11,392 bases of DNA from the NCBI GenBank assembly GCA_021782675.1, contig JAJXUS010000023.1, positions 1 to 11,392 of the forward strand, read 5' to 3'. Origin of the DNA: Acidobacteriota bacterium. GTDB taxonomy: Bacteria; Acidobacteriota; Terriglobia; Terriglobales; Acidobacteriaceae. Shown in pieces: positions 1 through 5,140 of the stretch; the stretch's first letter is position 1, and each line of letters opens with the position of its first letter. The notes beneath the pieces were generated by a model. The model did no database searches, had not been told where the DNA came from, and saw only the letters and a list, made by a program, of their open reading frames with translations. A program made the position numbers and the translations under genes.

Positions 1-214
1 CAATGTTGCAGCCGATGGCCCCCGCCGTTGCGACCCATAGCAGCCGAAAACGGTGGGTGTACACCAGGTAGCCGGCAAACGGCATGATCACTTCAGAAGG
101 CAGCGGAATACACGCGGACTCAATCGCCATGAGAAGCGCGACGCCGGCATACCCGATGTGTGAGATAACACCTGTAATCCAGGGAACAAGAAAGCTGAGA
201 AGTTTAACGGTCAT
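1..214 (-). CDS. DedA-family (VTT domain) membrane protein, N-terminal part
   Basis: This is the first 71 codons of a gene on the minus strand that runs off the left edge. The peptide begins MTVKLLSFLVPW, has a hydrophobic segment at about residues 5-31, and then shows the family's signature ESxxxPxPSE (E32-S33 and P39-S40-E41), followed by a second hydrophobic stretch around residues 42-52. In the DedA family this Glu-containing segment enters the membrane and is needed for function. Family members are inner-membrane proteins linked to lipid flipping (undecaprenyl phosphate or phosphatidylethanolamine) and to envelope and proton-motive-force homeostasis; which substrate applies here cannot be told from the fragment. 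The ATG at 214-212 is taken as the start because it gives the usual short lead before the first helix, although no strong Shine-Dalgarno sequence precedes it. It is transcribed away from nth. Confidence 0.85.
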   Translation of the reverse strand, partial: MTVKLLSFLVPWITGVISHIGYAGVALLMAIESACIPLPSEVIMPFAGYLVYTHRFRLLWVATAGAIGCNI

Positions 215-334
215 CCGGTTGTCAGGGCAGTCCAGCGGTCAAGGTCTTCAGATGCGGAAGCTCTGCTCATGATAGTGAAAACCGTGCAAAATTGCTGGCC
301 CGGCCCGGTTTGCTAGCATAGTGGCGGCTCCACT
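215..334. other. Divergent intergenic region dedA/nth
   Basis: These 120 bp separate two divergently read genes and should hold both promoters. For nth, a weak candidate is TTGCTG at 292-297 and TAGCAT at 314-319 with a 16-bp spacer (3/6 and 4/6 matches to the sigma-70 consensus). For dedA, TATCAT read on the minus strand (276-271) is a possible -10 but no -35 stands out at the right distance. The right end carries the inverted repeat described separately. No RNA gene or small ORF is supported here. Confidence 0.4.
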
Positions 335-338
335 ATGC
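316..338 (+). repeat. Perfect inverted repeat overlapping the nth start codon
   Basis: The arms GCATAGTGG (316-324) and CCACTATGC (330-338) are exact reverse complements of 9 nt, separated by the 5-nt loop CGGCT. The ATG of nth (335-337) lies in the right arm, and the only ribosome-binding-like stretch, GTGGCGG (321-327), lies in the left arm and loop. As RNA this would fold into a hairpin hiding the start codon; as DNA it could be an operator overlapping the likely -10 hexamer. The repeat is seen directly, while its function is inference. Confidence 0.6.
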
Positions 339-1105
339 CGAAACCGCGCCTCGCCCAAACTATCAAAAGCTCCGGGAAAACCCTGCCTGCCCAGGCAGCG
401 GCCAAGAACGGGCCCGATCCCCGCGTCACCGAGATTCTGCGGCGTCTGGCCAAGCACTACCCAGACGCCGTCTGCGCCCTGCATCATCACAACGCATGGG
501 AGCTGATCGTAGCGACCATTCTGTCGGCGCAGTGTACGGATGCCCGCGTGAACCTCGTGACGCCGGTTTTGTTCCAACGCTTCCCCACGCCGGCCGCATT
601 GACAAAGGCGGACACTGCCGAGATCGAATCCATCATCCGTAGCACCGGCTTCTTTCGCAACAAAGCCAAAAGCATTCAGGGCGCGGCCAGGCTTCTGGTC
701 AACGAATTTCACGGCCGCGTGCCGGAAACCATGGATGAGCTGCTGCCCCTGCCCGGTGTGGCCCGAAAGACAGCCAACGTCGTCTTAGGCTCGTGGTTCA
801 AGATCGCCGACGGCGTCGTGGTAGACACGCATGTGGCGCGCATCACCCGCCGGCTGGAGCTGACCAAGGCCGAAACTCCAGAGCGCATTGAGCAGGACCT
901 GATGCGCGTGATTCCGCAGAAACAGTGGATCGACTTCTCGCATCGCATCATTCACTTTGGGCGCAGCATCTGCATTGCCCGTAAGCCGCGGTGCGCGGAT
1001 TGTTTTCTTGAAGATCTGTGCAATGCGCCGGACAAGACGTGGAGTTCGCATCCCAGTTTGCCGAAGGCGCGTGCAAAGAAGCAGAGCGCCCGCCGCAGCG
1101 CGTGA
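335..1105 (+). CDS. nth: Endonuclease III, base-excision DNA glycosylase/AP lyase
   Basis: This enzyme removes oxidised pyrimidines from DNA and nicks the resulting abasic site. It is a 256-residue protein of the helix-hairpin-helix-GPD family. The hairpin-helix motif LPGVARKTANVV lies at about residues 138-150 with catalytic Lys145, and VDTHVAR follows with catalytic Asp164. Four cysteines at 213, 220, 223 and 229 match the family's C-x6-C-x2-C-x5-C iron-sulfur cluster loop. It is longer than the E. coli protein (211 residues) because of a basic, Ala/Lys-rich N-terminal lead of about 27 residues and a basic C-terminal tail. The ATG at 335 is the only usable start: an in-frame TAG lies at 314-316 and the next in-frame ATG falls at residue 133, inside the fold. 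No strong ribosome site is present. The gene appears to be monocistronic and converges on hemD. Confidence 0.96.
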   Translation: MPKPRLAQTIKSSGKTLPAQAAAKNGPDPRVTEILRRLAKHYPDAVCALHHHNAWELIVATILSAQCTDARVNLVTPVLFQRFPTPAALTKADTAEIESIIRSTGFFRNKAKSIQGAARLLVNEFHGRVPETMDELLPLPGVARKTANVVLGSWFKIADGVVVDTHVARITRRLELTKAETPERIEQDLMRVIPQKQWIDFSHRIIHFGRSICIARKPRCADCFLEDLCNAPDKTWSSHPSLPKARAKKQSARRSA

Positions 1106-1945
1106 TCAGCGGTGGCCGTACCACTCGCACAGGGCTTCCACCAGGCCGGGAATAGTGTAGGTGCGCGCTTCAATCACCGGCTCAATGCCATGCGCCAGCA
1201 GCGTGCGGCTGGTGATAGGGCCGATGGAAGCGGCTGCCAGCGATGGCGGCCAGGCCAGCCCGGCCTCTGCCAGCAAACGCCAGAAGTTTGTCACGGTTGA
1301 GGAGCTGGTGAAGGTCACGGCATCTGGCGCGTGCGCTCCCGCCGCGAAGATACTGCGCAGCGCGGCACTTGATTCCTGCGGCACCACCGTCTCATACGCT
1401 TCCACCGTATCCACGCGGGCACCGGCCCGTTCAAGCTCGGCCGGCAAGACATCGCGCGCCACCTTGGCCCGCACCAGCAGCACCCGTTGCCCAAAGACCC
1501 GGTCGCGCAGGGATGCCACCAGCGATTCCGCAACGTACTGCTCAGGAACAACGTCGACCGTGATTCCTTCCGCCTCCAGAGCCCGCGCCGTGGCAGGGCC
1601 CATCGCCGCAACGCGCAGGCCGCGGACCGGTGGAAATACCAGGCGTGCACCGGCGAGACGCGAACCTGCCAGCACCCGCATTCGAGCGGCCAGCGACTCC
1701 ACCCCATTCACGCTGGTCAACACCAGCCAGTCGTAGGTATCCAGGGCCTGCAGCGCATGGTCCAGCGCATCCCAGCTGGCAGGCGGCACAATGCGAATGG
1801 CGGGAACGGCGAGGACCTCCGCCCCGTGCGCCTCCAGAGCCTGCGCGAGGGCATCCGCCTGATGCCGTGCCCGCGTGATCAGAATGCGACGGCCGTTAAG
1901 CGCCTGCATCGACCGGCCCGCTTTGTGCAGAGGTTGCAGCGGCAT
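1106..1945 (-). CDS. hemD: Uroporphyrinogen-III synthase
   Basis: HemD closes hydroxymethylbilane into uroporphyrinogen III while inverting ring D. The family is poorly conserved, but the usual landmarks are present in order: a start GRRILITRARHQA, LVLTSVNGVE, VAAMGPATARAL, RDVLPAELERAGARV, an inter-domain stretch ending VEAYETV, then VTFTSSSTVTNF and ASIGPITSRTLLAHG. These outline the two-domain HemD fold. The product is 279 residues from the ATG at 1945, preceded by GGGGAG with a 7-nt spacer, so it overlaps hemC by 50 nt. A second ATG at 1909 would give 267 residues starting MQALNGRR, closer to typical family starts, with a 14-nt overlap but no good ribosome site; a TTG at 1969 is less likely. 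It is the last gene of the hem operon and its stop codon abuts that of nth. Position directly after hemC supports the call. Confidence 0.9.
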   Translation of the reverse strand: MPLQPLHKAGRSMQALNGRRILITRARHQADALAQALEAHGAEVLAVPAIRIVPPASWDALDHALQALDTYDWLVLTSVNGVESLAARMRVLAGSRLAGARLVFPPVRGLRVAAMGPATARALEAEGITVDVVPEQYVAESLVASLRDRVFGQRVLLVRAKVARDVLPAELERAGARVDTVEAYETVVPQESSAALRSIFAAGAHAPDAVTFTSSSTVTNFWRLLAEAGLAWPPSLAAASIGPITSRTLLAHGIEPVIEARTYTIPGLVEALCEWYGHR

Positions 1946-2852
1946 GCAGAATCTCCCCAGCTCCGGCAATCAACAGGCGCGCCGCCAGCATGCGGCCGGC
2001 AGACACGGCATCCGCCGCGGAGAGCGTCTCATCCGGCAGCGCCATGGCGTACCGCACGACACGCGTTCCATCCGGCGCGGCGACCACGCCCAGCGCGGTC
2101 CACTCTCCCTCACGCCGAAAGCAATGGACGCCGATGGGCACGTGGCAGCCGCCTTCGAGCGCAGCTAAAGCTGCACGTTCGAGCGTCACGGCAAAGCGGG
2201 AGTCGGGATGTTCGAGCGTTGCCAGCGCGCGCTGGATTTTTTCCTCTCCCGCGCGGCATTCAATGCCCAGCGCACCCTGTCCGGCAGCGGGACACATCTG
2301 CTCCACCGGGAAGCGCTCGCGAATATTTTCCTCGAGCCCCAGGCGGTCCAGTCCGGCAGCAGCCAGCACAATGGCGTCGCAGCTAGCCTGCTCCAGCTTG
2401 CGCAGACGCGTGTCGACGTTGCCGCGCAGCTCGATCAGATGCAGGTCAGGCCGCTGTGCCCGCAACAGGGACTGCCGGCGGATGCTGCTGGTGCCAACCG
2501 TTGCTCCCTGGGGCAGCGATGCGAAGGTTGCGTGTTGGCGCGCCAGAAACGCGTCCCGAGGATCGGCCCGGCGCGGTACGCAGGCCAGCGTAAAGCGCGA
2601 GGGCAGCTCCGAAGGCAAATCCTTCAGACTGTGGACTGCGAGATCGATGCGCCCGCTCTCCAGTGCCTCATCGATCTCTTTCGTAAAGATTCCCTTATTC
2701 CCGACTTGCGCGAACGGCAAATGGCGCACGCGATCACCCGCGGTCGTCACCACCTCCAGCACAACCGTGTGTCCGTGAGCCCGCAGATGATCGGCCACAA
2801 ACGCCGCCTGCCATCGGGCCAGCGCCGAACCGCGTGTTCCGATCCGTATCAA
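1896..2852 (-). CDS. hemC: Hydroxymethylbilane synthase (porphobilinogen deaminase)
   Basis: HemC joins four porphobilinogen molecules into the linear tetrapyrrole hydroxymethylbilane, using a covalently bound dipyrromethane cofactor. The 318-residue protein starts MIRIGTRGSALARWQA as the family does. VHSLKDLP carries the catalytic Asp78, TSSIRRQ (121-127) and LRGNVDTRL (142-150) are the cofactor- and substrate-binding arginine loops, PAAGQGALGIECR follows, and LEGGCHVPIG carries the cofactor-attachment Cys236. The start codon is TTG at 2852, backed by the strong ribosome site AAGGGGAG (2865-2858) with a 5-nt spacer. This TTG overlaps the hemA stop in the sequence TTGA, so translation is probably coupled to hemA. 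The next gene, hemD, uses the product. The last 18 residues (roughly 301-318) form a low-complexity Ala/Gly/Ser tail beyond the usual fold. Confidence 0.96.
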   Translation of the reverse strand: MIRIGTRGSALARWQAAFVADHLRAHGHTVVLEVVTTAGDRVRHLPFAQVGNKGIFTKEIDEALESGRIDLAVHSLKDLPSELPSRFTLACVPRRADPRDAFLARQHATFASLPQGATVGTSSIRRQSLLRAQRPDLHLIELRGNVDTRLRKLEQASCDAIVLAAAGLDRLGLEENIRERFPVEQMCPAAGQGALGIECRAGEEKIQRALATLEHPDSRFAVTLERAALAALEGGCHVPIGVHCFRREGEWTALGVVAAPDGTRVVRYAMALPDETLSAADAVSAGRMLAARLLIAGAGEILHAAATSAQSGPVDAGA

Positions 2853-4186
2853 TCGTTCTCCCCTTCATCATCGAGCGGCGTCGTTCCACCCGGCGATGCA
2901 CCGTAGGAGAACATCTGCTCAATCGCTGCAAGCGCTTCGAGATCGCCTTCACGCGCGGCCCGCTTCAGGGCCTGAATCGGACCATGCTGCAGCTTGTGCA
3001 CCAGGGCGCGCGTCATCTGTTCCACCGCATCCCGCTGCGCCGTCGAAAGGCTGGCGAGCCGTGGAGCGGCCCGCCGCATTTCATGCTGACGCATGTCCTC
3101 CAGGCTCTGCGTCAGCGAAACGATGGATTCCTTCGCGTGCGCGCCGCGCACCCAGCGCGAATAGCGATCCACCTCCGCAGCGATGATGGCCTCAGCCTGC
3201 TGCGCCTCTTTCTCGCGGCCCGCAAGATTGCCGGCAGCCACCGCTTGCAGATCGTCGATGTTATAGACAAAGATGCCCTCAATGCGGTTCACGTCCGGGT
3301 CCACGTCACGCGGCACAGCAATGTCGATAAAAAAGATGGGCCGATGCTTGCGCCGCGCGGCATAGGTGCGAGCATGCGCCGGCGTAAAAATCGGTTCCCC
3401 GGCGCCGGTACACGTCACCACGATGTCGGCCTCCGTGGCATGCCGATGCAGCGCATCCCACGCCACGGCCTGGGACACCGCCATCTGGGCCCCGGCGCCC
3501 GCGCCATGGGCGCAGCGAAAGCGCTCGGCAAGCGCCTCAGCGCGCGCCTGCGTCCGGTTGCAGAACAGAATGCGGGTGGCCCCCTGATGCATCAGACTCT
3601 TTGCGGCGAGCTCTCCCATCTTCCCTGCTCCGGTCAGCAGGACGGTCTTTCCGGCCAGGTCGCCGAAGATCTTTCGCGCCAGGTCAACCGCCACGGAAGC
3701 GATGGAGACCGACGAAACGCCGATGGAGGTTTGCGCGCGCACTTTGCGGGCCACCATAAAAGCACGCTGCAGCAAAGGATCGAGATGGTTGTTGACCCCG
3801 CCGGCGGAGCGGGAGATGGTCCAGGCCTCCTTTACCTGGCCCAGAATCTGCGGTTCCCCGACCACCAGAGAATCCAGACTGGCGGCGACGCGGAACAGGT
3901 GCCGCACTGCGTCCTCCGCGCGATAGACATAAACGTGCGGCGCCACCTCCTGCGGGTCGATGGCGAAGTATGCAGCGGCAAATGCCGCAAGATCGGCGGC
4001 GCCGTTCGGCTGAAATGTCAGGAACTCCACGCGGTTGCAGGTGGAGAGGACCATGGCCTCCTGCACATCGGGGACGTTCAGCAGCGTGCGCGTCACATGC
4101 TCCATCTGTCCAGCGGCAATGGCCAACCGCTCGCGCAGTTCGATGGGCGCGGTCTTGTGGTTGACGCCTGCCAGAATCACACTCAT
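2849..4186 (-). CDS. hemA: Glutamyl-tRNA reductase
   Basis: HemA reduces glutamyl-tRNA(Glu) to glutamate-1-semialdehyde with NADPH. It is the committed and usually regulated step of the C5 route to heme. The 445-residue protein begins MSVILAGVNHKTAPIELRERL. STCNRVE carries the catalytic Cys50, the same number as in E. coli, and SLDSLVVGEPQILGQVK is the conserved substrate-domain helix. LLTGAGKMGELAAKSL is the NADPH-binding Rossmann loop, followed by CNRT and by IDIAVPRDVDP. The C-terminal third is the helical dimerisation domain and ends in an acidic tail. The reading frame stays open upstream to 4336, but ATG 4186 is chosen because the protein start matches the family and the codon overlaps the stop of the upstream gene as ATGA. 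No separate ribosome site is seen before it, which fits translational coupling. Confidence 0.97.
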   Translation of the reverse strand: MSVILAGVNHKTAPIELRERLAIAAGQMEHVTRTLLNVPDVQEAMVLSTCNRVEFLTFQPNGAADLAAFAAAYFAIDPQEVAPHVYVYRAEDAVRHLFRVAASLDSLVVGEPQILGQVKEAWTISRSAGGVNNHLDPLLQRAFMVARKVRAQTSIGVSSVSIASVAVDLARKIFGDLAGKTVLLTGAGKMGELAAKSLMHQGATRILFCNRTQARAEALAERFRCAHGAGAGAQMAVSQAVAWDALHRHATEADIVVTCTGAGEPIFTPAHARTYAARRKHRPIFFIDIAVPRDVDPDVNRIEGIFVYNIDDLQAVAAGNLAGREKEAQQAEAIIAAEVDRYSRWVRGAHAKESIVSLTQSLEDMRQHEMRRAAPRLASLSTAQRDAVEQMTRALVHKLQHGPIQALKRAAREGDLEALAAIEQMFSYGASPGGTTPLDDEGEND

Positions 4187-4998
4187 GGCGCGGCGAACCG
4201 ATGCACGCTGCTGAACTGGTTGGCGACCCAAACCGTCAGCGCGGCCAGAAAGACGAGCGAAGTGAGATACGCGGCGCGGCGTCCCCGCAATCCAGAGTGG
4301 CCGCGCACATAGAGCATCCAGACGTACAGCAGCCACATCGCGATCGAGAGCAGAACTTTTGGATCGAGGAAATAGGCAGCGCCTACGGTCTGCTGCGCGA
4401 TCAGCGCGCCCGCCAGCAGACCGATCGTCATGCAGGGAAAGCCTATGACCAGCATGCGGAAAGAGATCTGGTCGATGGTTTCGAGCGGTGGCAGATGGCT
4501 GAAAATTCCGCCGATCTGCTTGGTCTTGAGCCGCCGCTCCTGAATTAAATACAGCAGGCTGGAAACGATACTCAAGACCAGCGCCGCATACGCCGTAAGA
4601 ACGAACGCAATGTGGATCAGAATCCAGCCATTGCGCAGCGGCTCATACGCGTGCCGCGCGGGGTCAACCCCCACCGCAGCGGGCAGCAGCAGCAGAAACA
4701 CCAGCGGAAGCGCAAACAGCCCCAACGAGATGGCGCGGTAGCGCAGATATAAGCCCAGAAAGGTTAGCGCCAGCAGTAAGGCAAAGGATGCCGTGGTCTC
4801 CTCGATGCTGGTGGGCACCCAATGTCCCGCACGGCTCAACATCTGCGTCAGACCGATGAAATTACAGCCCACACCGGCGATGCACAGCGGCACCAGAAAC
4901 CTTCGCCAGCGGTCGGAACCCTGAAACGCTCCGGGAAGGACCGCAAGGCTGGCAATTCCTGAGAAGACCAGCGCAGCCCGGAGCCAGAAGAGATACAT
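4183..4998 (-). CDS. HemX/CcsA-family multi-pass membrane protein
   Basis: This is a 271-residue, very hydrophobic protein with about eight predicted membrane helices (roughly residues 3-25, 34-54, 69-90, 91-111, 124-152, 182-202, 215-232 and 243-261). It belongs to the cytochrome c assembly superfamily: His129 in GWILIHIAF and His234 in the loop before GLRGRRAAYL sit where the family's conserved histidines are, and LDPKVLLSIAMW replaces the heme-handling segment. In true CcsA that segment carries a tryptophan-rich WWD motif; only Asp-Pro-Lys (212-214) remains here. That pattern is closer to HemX and E. coli YpjD than to a cytochrome c synthase. In Bacillus and Staphylococcus, HemX acts next to hemA and lowers glutamyl-tRNA reductase levels, so a similar role is plausible here (inference). 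The ATG at 4998 has AAGGA (5008-5004) 5 nt upstream. It is the first gene of the hem operon. Confidence 0.8.
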   Translation of the reverse strand: MYLFWLRAALVFSGIASLAVLPGAFQGSDRWRRFLVPLCIAGVGCNFIGLTQMLSRAGHWVPTSIEETTASFALLLALTFLGLYLRYRAISLGLFALPLVFLLLLPAAVGVDPARHAYEPLRNGWILIHIAFVLTAYAALVLSIVSSLLYLIQERRLKTKQIGGIFSHLPPLETIDQISFRMLVIGFPCMTIGLLAGALIAQQTVGAAYFLDPKVLLSIAMWLLYVWMLYVRGHSGLRGRRAAYLTSLVFLAALTVWVANQFSSVHRFAAP

Positions 4999-5057
4999 AG
5001 CGATCCTTCAAGAGTCGCTGCGCCAGAGCGCAGTCCAATAGGAAAGTATATCGTGCA

Positions 5058-5073
5058 CCGGGCCGCGGCCCGG
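5058..5073. repeat. 16-bp perfect palindrome, possible operator
   Basis: CCGGGCCGCGGCCCGG is fully self-complementary over 16 bp with no spacer. It begins 8 bp upstream of the candidate -10 of the hem operon, where a -35 box or an activator or repressor site would sit. High GC raises the chance of such palindromes, so binding-site status is a guess from position. Confidence 0.45.
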
Positions 5074-5087
5074 CGATGGGCGCATTC

Positions 5088-5101
5088 GCAGGGATCCCTG
5101 C
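5088..5101. repeat. 14-bp perfect palindrome upstream of mutS
   Basis: GCAGGGATCCCTGC is a perfect 14-bp palindrome lying 39 bp before the mutS start and 14 bp from the larger palindrome at 5058-5073. It could be an operator or a short hairpin. There is no independent support beyond symmetry and its place in a divergent promoter gap. Confidence 0.4.
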
Positions 5102-5140
5102 CCATCCGCGGGCGCCAACGGGGTATGCTGTGCCTATCCC

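Larger units (their letters stand above)
4999..5140. promoter_or_regulatory. Divergent promoter region between the hem and mutS operons
   Basis: These 142 bp must carry the promoters of two operons read away from each other. On the minus strand, TATACT (5050-5045) matches the -10 consensus at 5 of 6 positions and would give a leader of about 40 nt before the HemX-like gene. The -35 position shows no TTG-type hexamer and is instead filled by a GC-rich palindrome. The leader itself contains a 6-bp stem with a 4-nt loop (5018-5033) just ahead of the ribosome site. For mutS only a weak TATGCT (5124-5129) is seen, ending 11 nt before the GTG start. No gene or RNA is supported in this gap. Confidence 0.5.

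Noticed and set aside
1487..2386. A 299-codon plus-strand open frame across hemD and hemC
   Set aside because: It runs antisense across two conserved genes, has Arg/Pro/Gln-rich composition and no domain or ribosome site, so it is a compositional artefact.
2834..4312. A 492-codon open frame on the plus strand opposite hemA
   Set aside because: It is an antisense shadow of a well-supported gene in GC-rich DNA. The translation is rich in Arg, His and Gln, has no recognisable domain, and hemA matches its family throughout.
4187..4336. Longer hemA starting at 4336
   Set aside because: The extra 50 residues are Arg/Ala-rich, antisense-like in character and lie wholly inside the upstream gene. 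The family start MSVILAGVNHKT at 4186 overlaps the upstream stop as ATGA.
4675..4700. CAG-type triplet repeat in the HemX-like gene
   Set aside because: It is only a run of Leu codons (CTG) in a membrane helix, a few units long, with no sign of a functional repeat.
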